A stretch of 57,061 nt of DNA from Belnapia sp. F-4-1 (GCF_000802185.1 NZ_KN676113.1:3930359-3987419), one strand, 5' to 3'; numbered from the stretch's first letter, positions 1-8,816 are shown. Notes: a model not told the origin generated them from the letters alone. Program-made: numbers and translations.

Positions 1-1144
1 CCCACCATTCCTGCCAAGCCCCGAAGCTCAGCATGGCGGTGACGGCGCCCGCGGCCAGCATCGCCAGGGCGACGGACGAGCCGCAAGCCATCGCCAGAGC
101 GACAGCCAACGCCGCCGCCACCAGCACCCCGGGCCAGCCGAGCTCCAGCCGCAATTGCAATGCGCCGTTATGCGGGTGCAGCGGCAGCAGCTCGGTGCCG
201 GACAGCCAGGCGGTGCGTTCCGTCGCGCTGAGCCCGAAGCGGGCCATGGCCTCCGGGCTCGGATGGTCGCGGTGGCCGGGGACGGTTCGGCTCGCCTCCA
301 TCCCCCAGCCGAGCAGCGGGCGGTCCGCGATGCGTCCGATCACGAAGTCCCAGATCAGCAGCCGGTGCGCCGCCGAGGGCGGAATGTCGGCCGCCGGCAC
401 GCCGCGCGCGAGGACCGGCCCGAGCAGCATCGGCATGGCGACGACCGCCACCGCCAGCGCCGCGCCGAGCCCCGGCCGCGCCAGCCGTGGCAGCAGCAGC
501 GCCAGCCCACCGACCAGCAGCCCGGCCAGCACGGCGAGCTTCGCCGCCTCGCCCGGCAGCAGCACCAGGACGATGGCGCCGGCGCCGATCACCCCGGCGC
601 GCAACAGGCGCGGCAGCGGCGCCGCCGCCACCAGCGGCAGCCAGAGCGCCATGGCGGAGGCAGCCGGCTTCAGTCCGAAGGCGAGCGTCGGCGGGATCTC
701 CTTGAGGCCGCGCACGGCGGCACGGATGGCGTTGCCCGTCGCCGCATCCAGTCCGGCGAGCAGGATGCCGGCGGCCAGGCCGCCCGTCGCCGCCAGCAAC
801 AGGCGCCGATGCGCCGCGGCGTCATCCGCCGCGACCGCACGCGCCGCCGCCGCGCCGAGGGCGACGAAGCCGCCAAGCTGCAGCGAGGTGCCGAGCGCCC
901 GCAGCGGCTCGATCGCCCAGAGCGCCGTCACGGCGCCCCAGGCGAACAGGCCGATTGCAAGCCAGGACGCCGCACCGCGTGGCCAGGGCCAGGCGCCGCG
1001 CTGCCGCCAGTGGGCGAGCACCGCGAGCAGCAGCCCCACCACCGCGATGGGGGCGAGGGCCTTCGACTGCAGCACCCCTGCCACCGGGCCGACCGCGAGG
1101 GCTGCGGCGACCGGCAGCGAAGGAGACCAGGCGGGCCGGGTCAA
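1..1144 (-). CDS. O-antigen ligase family membrane protein (partial, runs off left edge)
   Basis: An open minus-strand frame begins at a TTG (1144) that overlaps the stop of the upstream aminotransferase (TTGA) and stays open to the window edge, so the C-terminus is missing. The protein is almost wholly hydrophobic, with many Leu/Ala/Val segments typical of a polytopic inner-membrane protein. Near residue 250 it has RLLIWDFVIGRI..RPLLGWGME and later LHPHNGALQLRLELGWPG; the His-Pro-His-Asn loop is characteristic of the Wzy_C/O-antigen ligase family, which transfers or polymerises undecaprenyl-linked glycans in the periplasm. The substrate cannot be told from sequence. Overlap with the aminotransferase gene implies translational coupling. 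The start is the only reasonable one at the N-terminus; GTG codons slightly downstream are alternatives. Confidence 0.72.
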   Translation of the reverse strand, partial: MTRPAWSPSLPVAAALAVGPVAGVLQSKALAPIAVVGLLLAVLAHWRQRGAWPWPRGAASWLAIGLFAWGAVTALWAIEPLRALGTSLQLGGFVALGAAAARAVAADDAAAHRRLLLAATGGLAAGILLAGLDAATGNAIRAAVRGLKEIPPTLAFGLKPAASAMALWLPLVAAAPLPRLLRAGVIGAGAIVLVLLPGEAAKLAVLAGLLVGGLALLLPRLARPGLGAALAVAVVAMPMLLGPVLARGVPAADIPPSAAHRLLIWDFVIGRIADRPLLGWGMEASRTVPGHRDHPSPEAMARFGLSATERTAWLSGTELLPLHPHNGALQLRLELGWPGVLVAAALAVALAMACGSSVALAMLAAGAVTAMLSFGAWQEWW

Positions 1145-2535
1145 ACGGCGGCGATGCTCTCGCGGCGCACCTGCACCATGACCTCGTCCAGCGACTTCGC
1201 CACGCGGTTCAGCATCTCGTCCACCTCCTCCTCGGAGATGATGAGGGGCGGGGAGAAGCCGATGCTGTCGTTGGTCATGGCGCGCATGATGACGCCATTC
1301 TCCTCGCCGAGCTTGGTCAGACGTCCGCCGACCTTCTGCGCCGGGTCGAAGTTCCGCTTCGCCGCCTTGTCGGCCACCAGCTCGATGGCAGCGATGAGGC
1401 CGGTGCCGCGCACCTCGCCCACCATGGGGTGGTCGGCGAAGCGGGCGCGGAGCTGCGCCTGCATATGCGCGCCGACCCGCTTTACATGGCCGCCGATATC
1501 CATCTCGTCGTAGATCTTCAGCGTCTCGATGGCGACGGCGGCCGGCACCGGATGGCCGGAATAGGTGAAGCCATGGCCCCAGGTGCCGACCGAGGAGGAA
1601 CCCTCGGCGATGCCCTGGAACACCTTCTCGTTCACCAGCACCGCCGAGATCGGCAGGTAGGAGGCGGAGAGTGCCTTGGCGCAGACCAGGATGTCGGGCT
1701 GGATGTCGAGGGTCTGCGAGCCCCAGTAGCTGCCCGTGCGCCAGAAGCCGCAGATCACCTCATCGGCGACGAAAAGCACGTCGTACTTCTTCAGGACAGC
1801 CTGGATCTTCGGGAAGTAGCCCGCGGGCGGCAGGATCACGCCGCCGGCGCCCATGATCGGCTCGGCCCAGAAGGCGGCGACGGTTTCCGGGCCCTCGGCC
1901 AGGATCTTCTGCTCCAGTTCCTCGGCGAGGCGGGTGGCGAAATCCTCTTCGGACTCGCCGGGCAGGGCGTTGTGGTAGTGGTGCGGCGTCGAGACATGGT
2001 GGAAGCCGGCGATCGGCAGGTCGAAAAGCTTGTGGTTGGCCGGCAGGCCCGTCAGCGAAGCGGCGGCGAGGGTGATGCCGTGATAGCCCTTCAGCCGGGC
2101 GATGATCTTCTTCTTCTCCGGCCGCCCGATGGCGTTGTTCATGTACCAGATCATCTTGATCGCGCTGTCATTCGCCTCCGACCCGGAATTGGCGAAGAAC
2201 ACCTTGCTCATCGGCGAGGGGGCGCGCTCGATCAGCATCTCGCTGAGGTCGATCAGCGGCTCGTGCGACTTGGCGGTGAAGGCGTGGTAGAAGGGGAGCT
2301 TCCGCATCTGGTCGGTGGCGGCCTGCACCAGCCGCTCGTTGTCGAAGCCGAGGCTCGCGCACCAGAGGCCGGCGACGCTCTCGATATACTCCTTCCCCTG
2401 CTCGTCGAAGACGCGGACGCCCTTGCCGCGGCTGATCACCAGCGGGCCGTTCTGCAGATGCGCCTTGTGGTCGGTATAAGGATGCAGCGCATAGGCGATG
2501 TCGCGGGCGGCATTCGAATTGCGGGGCGGATTCAT
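1141..2535 (-). CDS. Class III (omega) aminotransferase, aspartate aminotransferase family
   Basis: A PLP-dependent fold-type I aminotransferase of 464 residues. Visible family features are the phosphate-binding FFANSGSEAND stretch, the ADEVICGFWRTG motif whose Asp contacts the PLP pyridine nitrogen (about residue 258), and the Schiff-base lysine in CAKALSA (about residue 287). The closest families move amino groups from omega-amino acids or diamines such as putrescine or beta-alanine to pyruvate or a keto acid; the exact substrate is not readable. The start at 2535 is chosen because AGGAAGG lies about 8 bases upstream; a longer frame to 2592 lacks a ribosome-binding site. It is divergent from the CDF-like gene (41-base gap) and overlaps the O-antigen-ligase-like gene downstream. 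Confidence 0.9.
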   Translation of the reverse strand: MNPPRNSNAARDIAYALHPYTDHKAHLQNGPLVISRGKGVRVFDEQGKEYIESVAGLWCASLGFDNERLVQAATDQMRKLPFYHAFTAKSHEPLIDLSEMLIERAPSPMSKVFFANSGSEANDSAIKMIWYMNNAIGRPEKKKIIARLKGYHGITLAAASLTGLPANHKLFDLPIAGFHHVSTPHHYHNALPGESEEDFATRLAEELEQKILAEGPETVAAFWAEPIMGAGGVILPPAGYFPKIQAVLKKYDVLFVADEVICGFWRTGSYWGSQTLDIQPDILVCAKALSASYLPISAVLVNEKVFQGIAEGSSSVGTWGHGFTYSGHPVPAAVAIETLKIYDEMDIGGHVKRVGAHMQAQLRARFADHPMVGEVRGTGLIAAIELVADKAAKRNFDPAQKVGGRLTKLGEENGVIMRAMTNDSIGFSPPLIISEEEVDEMLNRVAKSLDEVMVQVRRESIAAV

Positions 2536-2576
2536 GGCAGCGGCCTTCCTGACGGATGGGGGAGTGTAGGCGCGGA

Positions 2577-3185
2577 ATGGCAGAGAACCCAAGACCCGGC
2601 GGTGAGCCGGTGCTTCGTAGCGTGGTTGGCCGCGTCGCGGCGCTCAACCTCGGCTATTTCGGCGTGGAATTTGCGGTCGCACTGGCGATCGGCTCGGTCG
2701 CGCTCTTTGCCGACAGCATCGATTTCCTCGAGGACGCGGCGATCAACCTGCTGATCCTGATAGGGCTGGGCTGGGGTGCGGCGGCGCGGGCACGGCTCGG
2801 CATGCTGCTGGCGCTGCTGCTGCTGGTACCGGCCCTGGCGACGCTCTGGACCGCCTGGAACAAATTCGGCGCGCCCCTGCCGCCGGCGCCGCTGCCGCTC
2901 ACCCTGGCGGGCGCCGGTGCCCTGCTGGTCAATGGCTGCTGCGCGCTGATGCTCGCCCGGGTGCGGCAGCGGGGCGGCAGCCTGACCCGCGCGGCCTTCC
3001 TTTCCGCCCGCAACGACGTCCTGGCAAATCTTGCGGTCATCGGCGCTGGGCTCGTCACCGCCTTCCTGTGGGACTCGGTCTGGCCGGACCTCCTGGTCGG
3101 GCTCGCGATCGCGGCGATCAACGCCGATGCGGCCTGGGAGGTCTGGGAGGCGGCGCGGGCGGAACACCAGGCCGCGAAGGCCTGA
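2577..3185 (+). CDS. Short cation-diffusion-facilitator-like membrane protein
   Basis: About 202 residues with six hydrophobic segments and no sizeable soluble C-terminus. ADSIDFLEDA in the second segment and SARNDVLAN in the fifth sit where CDF/ZnT transporters carry their metal-binding acidic and His residues, so it is called a CDF-type divalent metal/proton exchanger of the inner membrane. Classical CDF proteins are near 300 residues and have a cytoplasmic metal-sensing domain, which is absent here, and the His of the usual HxxxD pair is not seen. I prefer ATG 2577, preceded by GGGGGAG, over ATG 2556. The gene stands between the divergent aminotransferase and the molybdoenzyme and may start their plus-strand transcript. 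Confidence 0.75.
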   Translation: MAENPRPGGEPVLRSVVGRVAALNLGYFGVEFAVALAIGSVALFADSIDFLEDAAINLLILIGLGWGAAARARLGMLLALLLLVPALATLWTAWNKFGAPLPPAPLPLTLAGAGALLVNGCCALMLARVRQRGGSLTRAAFLSARNDVLANLAVIGAGLVTAFLWDSVWPDLLVGLAIAAINADAAWEVWEAARAEHQAAKA

Positions 3186-3249
3186 GCCGCGCTGTGGACG
3201 GCACCGTGCGGTGGATGGCAAGGTCCGCCGCCAAGGACGGGTTCGAACC

Positions 3250-5559
3250 ATGACCGAAATCAAGCCGCATGCCTCCCATTGGGGCTATTTCGATGCCGTG
3301 GTCGAGAATGGCCGCGTCACCGGAGTGCGCCCCTTCGGGCCGGACCCTTTTCCCGGCAGCCTGATCGAGGCGGTGCCGGATGTGGTCCATGCGGCCTGCC
3401 GCATCGATCGGCCCTATATCCGCCGCGGCTGGATCGAGGGACGGCGGCGCGGGCATCTGCGCGGCGGCGACCCCTTCGTGCCCGTGTCCTGGGACGAAGT
3501 GACGCGCATCCTCGCCGAGGAGACGGCGCGGGTCAGGGCCGAGCATGGCGCGACCTCGATCTTCGGCGGCTCCTACGGCTGGTCCTCGGCCGGACGCTAC
3601 CATCATGCGAAGACGCAGTTGCAGCGCTTCCTCGGCCTCGGCGGCGGCTTCACCTCCTCGGTGAATGCCTATTCCTATGCGGCGGCGCAGGCGCTGATCC
3701 CGCATGTGCTCGGCACCAACGAGGTGCTGCTCGGCCGCGTCACCGACTGGCAGGCGATCGCCCGGCATGCCCGGCTGATGCTCTGCTTCGGCGGGCTGGC
3801 GGCGAAGAACGGGCTCGTCGCCTCGGGCGGGCAGGGGCGGCACGAATACATGCCGTTGATGCGACAGGCGGCCGCCGCCGGGGTGCGCTTCATCAACGTG
3901 TCGCCCTTCCGCGGCGATACCGAGGCGGAGATCGGCGCGGAGTGGATCCCGATCCGTCCGGGGACGGACACCGCGCTGCTGCTGGCCATGGCGCATGTGC
4001 TGCTGGCGGAAGGGCGGGAGGACCGTGCCTTCCTCGCCACCCATTGCACCGGCTGGGACCGGCTGCGGGCCTATATCCTTGGCGAGAGCGACGGCCAGGC
4101 GAAGACGCCGGACTGGGCCGCGCCGATCACCGGCATCCCGGTCGGGACGATCCGCCGCCTCGCCCTCGACTGCGCGGCGCAGCCAGCCATGCTGACCGCC
4201 GCCTGGTCGCTCCAGCGGGCGGATTACGGCGAGCAGCCCTATTGGATGCTGGTGGCGCTCGCCGCCATGCTCGGGACCATCGGCAGGCCAGGCCAGGGCG
4301 TCGCCTTCGGCTATGGCAGCATCGGCGGCATGGGCGTGCCGCGGCGGGAGCTGCCCGCGGTCTCCTCGCCCGGCATCCGCAACCCGGCCGGGCTCGCCAT
4401 CCCCGTCGCGCGGGTGACGGAGCTGCTGGAGCGGCCCGGCGAGGTGCTGGAGTTCAACGGTCAGCGCATCACCTTGCCGGATATCCGCATGATCTGGTGG
4501 GCCGGCGGCAACCCCTTCCACCACCACCAGGACCTGCCGCGGCTGCAGCGCGCCTGGGCGCGGGCCGAGACCGTCGTCGTGCAGGAGCCCTGGTGGACGG
4601 CGCTCGCCCGGCAGGCCGATATCGTGCTGCCGGCGACGACGACGCTGGAGCGGAACGACATCGCTTCCAGCAACCGGGACCGCTTCGTCCGCGCCATGCA
4701 CCAGGCGGTTCCGCCCCAGGGCCAGGCACGGAACGATGCCGACATGCTGGCCGATGTCGCCGATGCGCTCGGCTACCGCGACCGCTTCACCGAGCAGCGG
4801 GACGAGGGCGCCTGGCTGCGCCATCTCTATGGCCAGTGGCGGGTTGCCTGCGGGCGGCTCGGCTTCGAGGCGCCGGATTTCGAGCGCTTCTGGGCCGAGG
4901 GGCATGTCGAGGCGCCGCCCGTCGCGCCGGGCGAGGAATACACCCAGTTCGCCGAGTTCCGCGCCGACCCGGAGGGCGAGCCGCTCAACACGCCCTCGGG
5001 CAAGGTGGAGCTGTTCAGCGAGACGGTCGCCAGCTTCGGCTATGACGACTGCCCCGGCCACCCGGTCTGGCGGGAGCCGCGGGAGTGGCTCGGCGCCCCG
5101 GCCGCCGCGCGCTTTCCGCTGCATCTGCTGTCCTTCCAGCCGGCGACGCGGCTGCATGGGCAGCTCGACCCCGGCCGCGTCGCGGCGGCCGGCAAGATCC
5201 AGGGGCGGGAACCCGTCCATTTGAGCCCGGAGGACGCTGCGGCGCGCGGCCTGAAGGAGGGCGACATCGTCCGCATCTTCAACGATCGCGGCGCCTGCCT
5301 CGGCGGCGTCAGGATCAAGGAGGGGATGCTTCCGGGCGTCGCTGCCATGGCGACCGGCGCCTGGTACGACCCGCTCATCCCCGGCGATCCGGATGCCCTC
5401 TGCGTCCATGGCAACCCGAATGTTGTGACAGCGGATATCGGGACCTCGAGGCTCGGCCAGGGGCCTTCGGCGCAGTCCTGCCTCGTGCAGGTGGAGCGCT
5501 GGGAGGGGGCGCTGCCGCCGGTGACCGTGCACCGGCCGCCGCCGATCGTCGCGGCATGA
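3250..5559 (+). CDS. bisC: Molybdopterin oxidoreductase, biotin/TMAO/DMSO sulfoxide reductase family
   Basis: A 769-residue molybdoenzyme of the DMSO-reductase family. It lacks the N-terminal 4Fe-4S Cys motif and any Tat signal, and its GGSYGWSSAGRYHHAKTQ stretch (residues 106-122) matches the BisC/TorZ subgroup, where the second Ser (about 113) ligates molybdenum. The C-terminal molydopterin dinucleotide-binding domain begins near residue 620 (PLHLLSFQPATRLHGQ). BisC-type enzymes are cytoplasmic or periplasmic reductases of S- or N-oxides such as biotin sulfoxide, methionine-S-sulfoxide and TMAO; without a signal peptide this one should be cytoplasmic. Its stop overlaps the start of the next gene (ATGA), so the two are probably translated together. 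Confidence 0.88.
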   Translation: MTEIKPHASHWGYFDAVVENGRVTGVRPFGPDPFPGSLIEAVPDVVHAACRIDRPYIRRGWIEGRRRGHLRGGDPFVPVSWDEVTRILAEETARVRAEHGATSIFGGSYGWSSAGRYHHAKTQLQRFLGLGGGFTSSVNAYSYAAAQALIPHVLGTNEVLLGRVTDWQAIARHARLMLCFGGLAAKNGLVASGGQGRHEYMPLMRQAAAAGVRFINVSPFRGDTEAEIGAEWIPIRPGTDTALLLAMAHVLLAEGREDRAFLATHCTGWDRLRAYILGESDGQAKTPDWAAPITGIPVGTIRRLALDCAAQPAMLTAAWSLQRADYGEQPYWMLVALAAMLGTIGRPGQGVAFGYGSIGGMGVPRRELPAVSSPGIRNPAGLAIPVARVTELLERPGEVLEFNGQRITLPDIRMIWWAGGNPFHHHQDLPRLQRAWARAETVVVQEPWWTALARQADIVLPATTTLERNDIASSNRDRFVRAMHQAVPPQGQARNDADMLADVADALGYRDRFTEQRDEGAWLRHLYGQWRVACGRLGFEAPDFERFWAEGHVEAPPVAPGEEYTQFAEFRADPEGEPLNTPSGKVELFSETVASFGYDDCPGHPVWREPREWLGAPAAARFPLHLLSFQPATRLHGQLDPGRVAAAGKIQGREPVHLSPEDAAARGLKEGDIVRIFNDRGACLGGVRIKEGMLPGVAAMATGAWYDPLIPGDPDALCVHGNPNVVTADIGTSRLGQGPSAQSCLVQVERWEGALPPVTVHRPPPIVAA

Positions 5560-7076
5560 TCGGCCGGCGCACCCTGCTGGCGGCGGGAACCGCGGCGCTG
5601 GCCGCCCCGGCGCTTGCCCTCGACCTCGGCCCGCTCGCCCTGCCGGTGAAACAGGACGACACGGTGGCGCCCGGCCATCGCCGCGACGTGCTGATGCGCT
5701 GGGGCGACCGCGTCACCTTCGACGCGCCGCGCTGGACGCCGCGCACGCCGGACCCGGATGCCGTCGCCGCCCAGTTCGGCTGGGATGCACGGGTGCTCGG
5801 CATCGCCGTGCCGCAGCAGCCGGCGGCCGATGGCGTGCCGCGCGCCATCCTCGCCGTCGCCCATCCAACCGTCGATCCGGCGATGGCCTTTCCGGGCGGG
5901 CAGGACCAGCCGGCGGCGGCGGCGGCCATGCAGGGCGCCTCGCTGCTCAACGTCGAGCGGCAGGCGGGGCGCTGGGTGGTGGTGGATGGAGGCTACCAGA
6001 ACCGGCGGCTCGGCATATCCACCCTCTGCCGGGTCTCGGGCGGCGGGGCGGTGCGCGGGGTGCTCGGCATCCGCGGCGGCTGCGTCACCCCCTGGGGCAC
6101 GCTGCTGCTGGCCGAGGGCGATCCGGGCTTCTGGCAGGGGCGGCTTGGCGGGCTGGACCCGGCCATCGCCGATGGCGCCGGCTACGGCTTCGTCGTCGAG
6201 CTGAATCCCTTCGACCCGCAGTCCGTGCCGGTGAAGCGCCGGGCACTCAGCCGCTTCGCCCATGGCGACGTGGCGGCGGCGTTGAGCCGGGACGGTCGCG
6301 CGGTGGTCTACATGACCGACCGGCGGGCCGCCGGCTTCCTCCTCCGCTTCGTCTCCGCCGGGCCGGCTTCGGGAGACCGGGCGCTCGATGCAGGCACGCT
6401 CTTCGTCGCCCGGCTGGAGGGCGGCCGGCTGAACTGGATTCCGCTGCCCGAGGGCGCCCCGCTGCCCGAGGCGGCGCAAGCGGCGGGCGGGACGACCTTC
6501 GACACGCCCTCCGGCCTCGGCCTCGATCCGATGGGGCCGCGGCTGCTGCTGGCTTGCCATGGCAGCCCCGCCCGCCCCTCAGGCCATGTGATCGAGCTTT
6601 CCGCCGATGGGGGGGATGACGGGGCGGCGGGGGCCGCGGCGCGGCTGCTCTTCGCCGCCGGCGATCCGCGCGGGCCACAGGCGCGCTATGGCGAAGCCGG
6701 GCTGCCGCCGGGCAGCGCCTGGCCCGAAAACCCCGATACCGTCACCGTCGATGCGCGTGGCCGGGCCTGGATCGGCACCGACCGCCTCGGCCGCATCGGC
6801 CTGCGGGCGGAGGGCCTCTATGCCTGCGACCTGGCGGGGCCTGGGCGTGGGGTGCCGCTGCCTGCCTATGGGGCGCCGCGCGGCGCCTCGATCGGCGGTG
6901 CGGCGCTGACGCCGGATGGGGAGACGCTGTTCTTCGGCATCCGCCATCCCGGAGCCGAACCAGGGGCCAGCTTCGACCGGCCCGGCACGCGCTGGCCGGA
7001 ATTCGAGGCGGGGGTGCCGCCACGCAGCGTGCTGGCAGGGCTCACCCGGGTCGGAGGCGGACCGGTCGGCGGCTGA
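5556..7076 (+). CDS. PhoX-like (DUF839) Tat-exported protein
   Basis: A 506-residue protein starting MIGRRTLLAAGTAALAAPALA, a short twin-arginine signal peptide. GGCVTPWGTLLLAEGD and the later YGFVVELNPFDPQSVPVKRRAL stretch match conserved PhoX/DUF839 landmarks; PhoX enzymes are periplasmic Ca/Fe phosphatases. It is shorter than classical PhoX (over 600 residues), and the usual N-C-A-G-G and C-E-E metal-binding positions read R-G-G-C and A-E-G here, so phosphatase activity is doubtful. The ATG overlaps the stop of the BisC-type gene, tying a periplasmic beta-propeller-like protein to a molybdoenzyme. Family call is firm, function is not. Confidence 0.78.
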   Translation: MIGRRTLLAAGTAALAAPALALDLGPLALPVKQDDTVAPGHRRDVLMRWGDRVTFDAPRWTPRTPDPDAVAAQFGWDARVLGIAVPQQPAADGVPRAILAVAHPTVDPAMAFPGGQDQPAAAAAMQGASLLNVERQAGRWVVVDGGYQNRRLGISTLCRVSGGGAVRGVLGIRGGCVTPWGTLLLAEGDPGFWQGRLGGLDPAIADGAGYGFVVELNPFDPQSVPVKRRALSRFAHGDVAAALSRDGRAVVYMTDRRAAGFLLRFVSAGPASGDRALDAGTLFVARLEGGRLNWIPLPEGAPLPEAAQAAGGTTFDTPSGLGLDPMGPRLLLACHGSPARPSGHVIELSADGGDDGAAGAAARLLFAAGDPRGPQARYGEAGLPPGSAWPENPDTVTVDARGRAWIGTDRLGRIGLRAEGLYACDLAGPGRGVPLPAYGAPRGASIGGAALTPDGETLFFGIRHPGAEPGASFDRPGTRWPEFEAGVPPRSVLAGLTRVGGGPVGG

Positions 7077-7397
7077 TCAGGCCCGCGTCAGCGCGGCGAC
7101 CGCCCGGTCGATCTCGGTCGCGGCGCGGTCGACCCGGCCTTGCGTCAGCTGGGCCCGGGCTTGCCGCAGGGCGAGCAGGGATTGCAGCACCTCCGCCCGG
7201 GGCGCGAGGCCGCCCGTGCGCATGCCCAGCTCCTGCTCGGCCCGGTCCAGCTCCATCCGGGCCGCATCGGCCTTGTTCTGCGCCAGTTCCGTGCCGACCG
7301 AGATGAGCGCATCGAGCGCCGGGGCGATATCGAAGCCGGGGCGGGCCGTGCCGTGCAGCGGCTCCATCCGCGGGTCGGGGCGGCTGCGGTGAGACAT
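7077..7397 (-). CDS. Small helical protein of unknown function
   Basis: A 106-residue hydrophilic, Ala/Arg/Glu-rich protein predicted to be mostly alpha-helical (for example FDIAPALDALISVGTELAQ and RVDRAATEIDRAVAAL), with no signal peptide, Cys pair or recognised motif. It could form a helical bundle or coiled coil. The ATG at 7397 has no strong ribosome-binding site; a GTG at 7457 in the same frame is an alternative. It ends convergently one base after the PhoX-like gene and lies downstream of tonB on the same strand, separated by palindromic DNA, so it need not belong to the iron operon. Confidence 0.55.
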   Translation of the reverse strand: MSHRSRPDPRMEPLHGTARPGFDIAPALDALISVGTELAQNKADAARMELDRAEQELGMRTGGLAPRAEVLQSLLALRQARAQLTQGRVDRAATEIDRAVAALTRA

Positions 7398-7488
7398 GAC
7401 GGGAGGCACCTTTTCGTGCGTAGGCCGGGTCGTCCGTCCAACGTCCTGCCGACCCACCGGCTGCCTCGCCGCGTTTCACCCGGACGAT

Positions 7489-7541
7489 GACATTCCCGCT
7501 ACCTTACCGGGTAAGCGTCCGGAATGTCCAACTTCAAGTTG
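7489..7541. repeat. Nested inverted repeats downstream of tonB
   Basis: GACATTCC (7489-7496) pairs with GGAATGTC (7521-7528), enclosing CTTACC-G-GGTAAG (7503-7515); next to it is CAACTT-C-AAGTTG (7529-7541). On the minus strand these lie 8-60 bases after the tonB stop. There is no T-run, so they may be an RNA 3'-end structure, a factor-binding site, or an operator for the small gene at 7077-7397. Confidence 0.5.
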
Positions 7542-7549
7542 ATATCCGC

Positions 7550-8350
7550 CTACCGTAACGAGAAGCGCACCGGCACGGTCAGCTCGACCGGGTCGCCCGC
7601 CATTTCCGCCGGCGGAGCGGGGAGGGGGGAGGCGCTCTGGATCATGGTCTGCACCGCCTGGTCGAGGGACGGGTCGCCGGCGCTGCGCTCGATCCGGTAG
7701 CCGACAACCGTGCCGTCGCGCCGCATGCGGAAGCGCAACAAGGCGACGCCCTGGGCCCGGCGCCAGCGTGCCTCGTCCGGGTAGCGGCGATGGCGCTCGA
7801 GGGCGCGCATCAGCAGCGCCGTGTAGCTCGGCGGCGGCGCGGCGGCGACCGGTGCGGCGACCGGGGCCGGCGGGGCGGCAACGGGCTGCACCGGCGCGGG
7901 CGGGGCCTCGGCGACGGTGGGCGTCGCCGGGCGCGGCGGCGGGGCCGGCCGGCGCGGGGTGGTGACCGGCTTCGGCTCCGGCGGCGGGGGCGGCGGCGGC
8001 AGGGGCAGCTCCGCCACCTCGGCGGGGGGCGGCGGCTCGGGCGGCGGTGGCTCGACCTGGGGCGGCGGCGGCTCGGGCGGCGGTGGCTCCGGCGGGGGCG
8101 GCTCGGCCATGACGACGGGCACCGGGGGCGGCGGCTCCGGCGGCGGGGCGGGCTGCGGCAGCGGCGCCTCGGCCACCGGTTCAGGCGGCGGCTCGGCCTC
8201 CGGCTCGGGCGCGGCGGGAGCCGGCATCTCGATCAGCATCACCGGCATCACCGGCTGCTGCTCGGCGGGCAGGCCGTGCAGCAGCACGGCGGCGCCCGCG
8301 GCATGCAGGCCGAGGGAAAGGCCCCAGGCGATATGGCGGGCGCGGGGCAT
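7550..8350 (-). CDS. tonB: Energy transducer TonB
   Basis: A 266-residue protein with an N-terminal membrane anchor (HIAWGLSLGLHAAGAAVLL), a long periplasmic Pro/Glu-rich spacer (roughly residues 45-165, repeats of PPPPEPPPP type) and a C-terminal TonB domain (SYTALLMRALERHRRYPDEA and later VQTMIQSASPLPAPP). It couples the ExbB/ExbD proton channel to outer-membrane receptors. It is the last gene of the iron operon, four bases after exbD. The proline spacer produces long artificial frames on the opposite strand. The ATG 8350 start gives the expected short cytoplasmic N-terminus. Confidence 0.94.
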   Translation of the reverse strand: MPRARHIAWGLSLGLHAAGAAVLLHGLPAEQQPVMPVMLIEMPAPAAPEPEAEPPPEPVAEAPLPQPAPPPEPPPPVPVVMAEPPPPEPPPPEPPPPQVEPPPPEPPPPAEVAELPLPPPPPPPEPKPVTTPRRPAPPPRPATPTVAEAPPAPVQPVAAPPAPVAAPVAAAPPPSYTALLMRALERHRRYPDEARWRRAQGVALLRFRMRRDGTVVGYRIERSAGDPSLDQAVQTMIQSASPLPAPPAEMAGDPVELTVPVRFSLR

Positions 8351-8354
8351 GGGC

Positions 8355-8816
8355 TCAGCGCACCGGCGCGGCCGCGGGCGCCGCCGGCGGGTCGCCGCCG
8401 GGCAGGGAAACCAGCGCCACCTTGGTGATGCCGGCACGCTGGACGAGGCCCATCACCCGCAGCACCTCGCCATAGTCGAGGCCGCGGTCGGCGCGAAGAT
8501 GCAGCGCCCTGTCTGGCGTCTCGGCATGGATGGCGACGAGCCGCGGCTCCAGCGCCTCCTGCGGCACCGCCTCCTTGTCGAGGAAGAGGCCGCCCTCCTT
8601 GGTCAGGCTCAGCTCCAGCGGCGGCGCCGGCGGGCTGAGCGGGGCAGCGGCAGTCTTCGGCAGGTCGAGGGCGATGCCGGCCGTCATCATCGGCGCCGTC
8701 ACCATGAAGATGACGAGCAGCACCAGCATCACGTCGACCAGGGGCGTGACGTTGATCTCGGACACGGGCTGGGCGTCGTCCTCGTCGCCCATGCCGGAGG
8801 GAAGCTGCATGCTCAT
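8355..8816 (-). CDS. exbD: Biopolymer transport protein ExbD
   Basis: A 153-residue protein with one N-terminal transmembrane helix and a periplasmic domain. EINVTPLVDVMLVLLVIFM contains the essential proton-carrying Asp (residue 28, equivalent to Asp25 of E. coli ExbD). A C-terminal Pro/Ala tail is present. It forms the proton-driven motor with ExbB and TonB. Its ATG overlaps the exbB stop (ATGA) and tonB follows after four bases, so the three are tightly coupled. Confidence 0.95.
   Translation of the reverse strand: MSMQLPSGMGDEDDAQPVSEINVTPLVDVMLVLLVIFMVTAPMMTAGIALDLPKTAAAPLSPPAPPLELSLTKEGGLFLDKEAVPQEALEPRLVAIHAETPDRALHLRADRGLDYGEVLRVMGLVQRAGITKVALVSLPGGDPPAAPAAAPVR

Noticed and set aside
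33-1513. Two long plus-strand frames at the left edge
   Set aside because: The minus strand encodes a good O-antigen-ligase-like membrane protein and an aminotransferase; the plus frames are low-complexity Ala/Arg/Ser.
7980-8250. Repetitive GGCGGC-rich block as a tandem repeat or CRISPR-like array
   Set aside because: It encodes the Pro/Glu spacer of TonB; there are no regular repeats with unique spacers.
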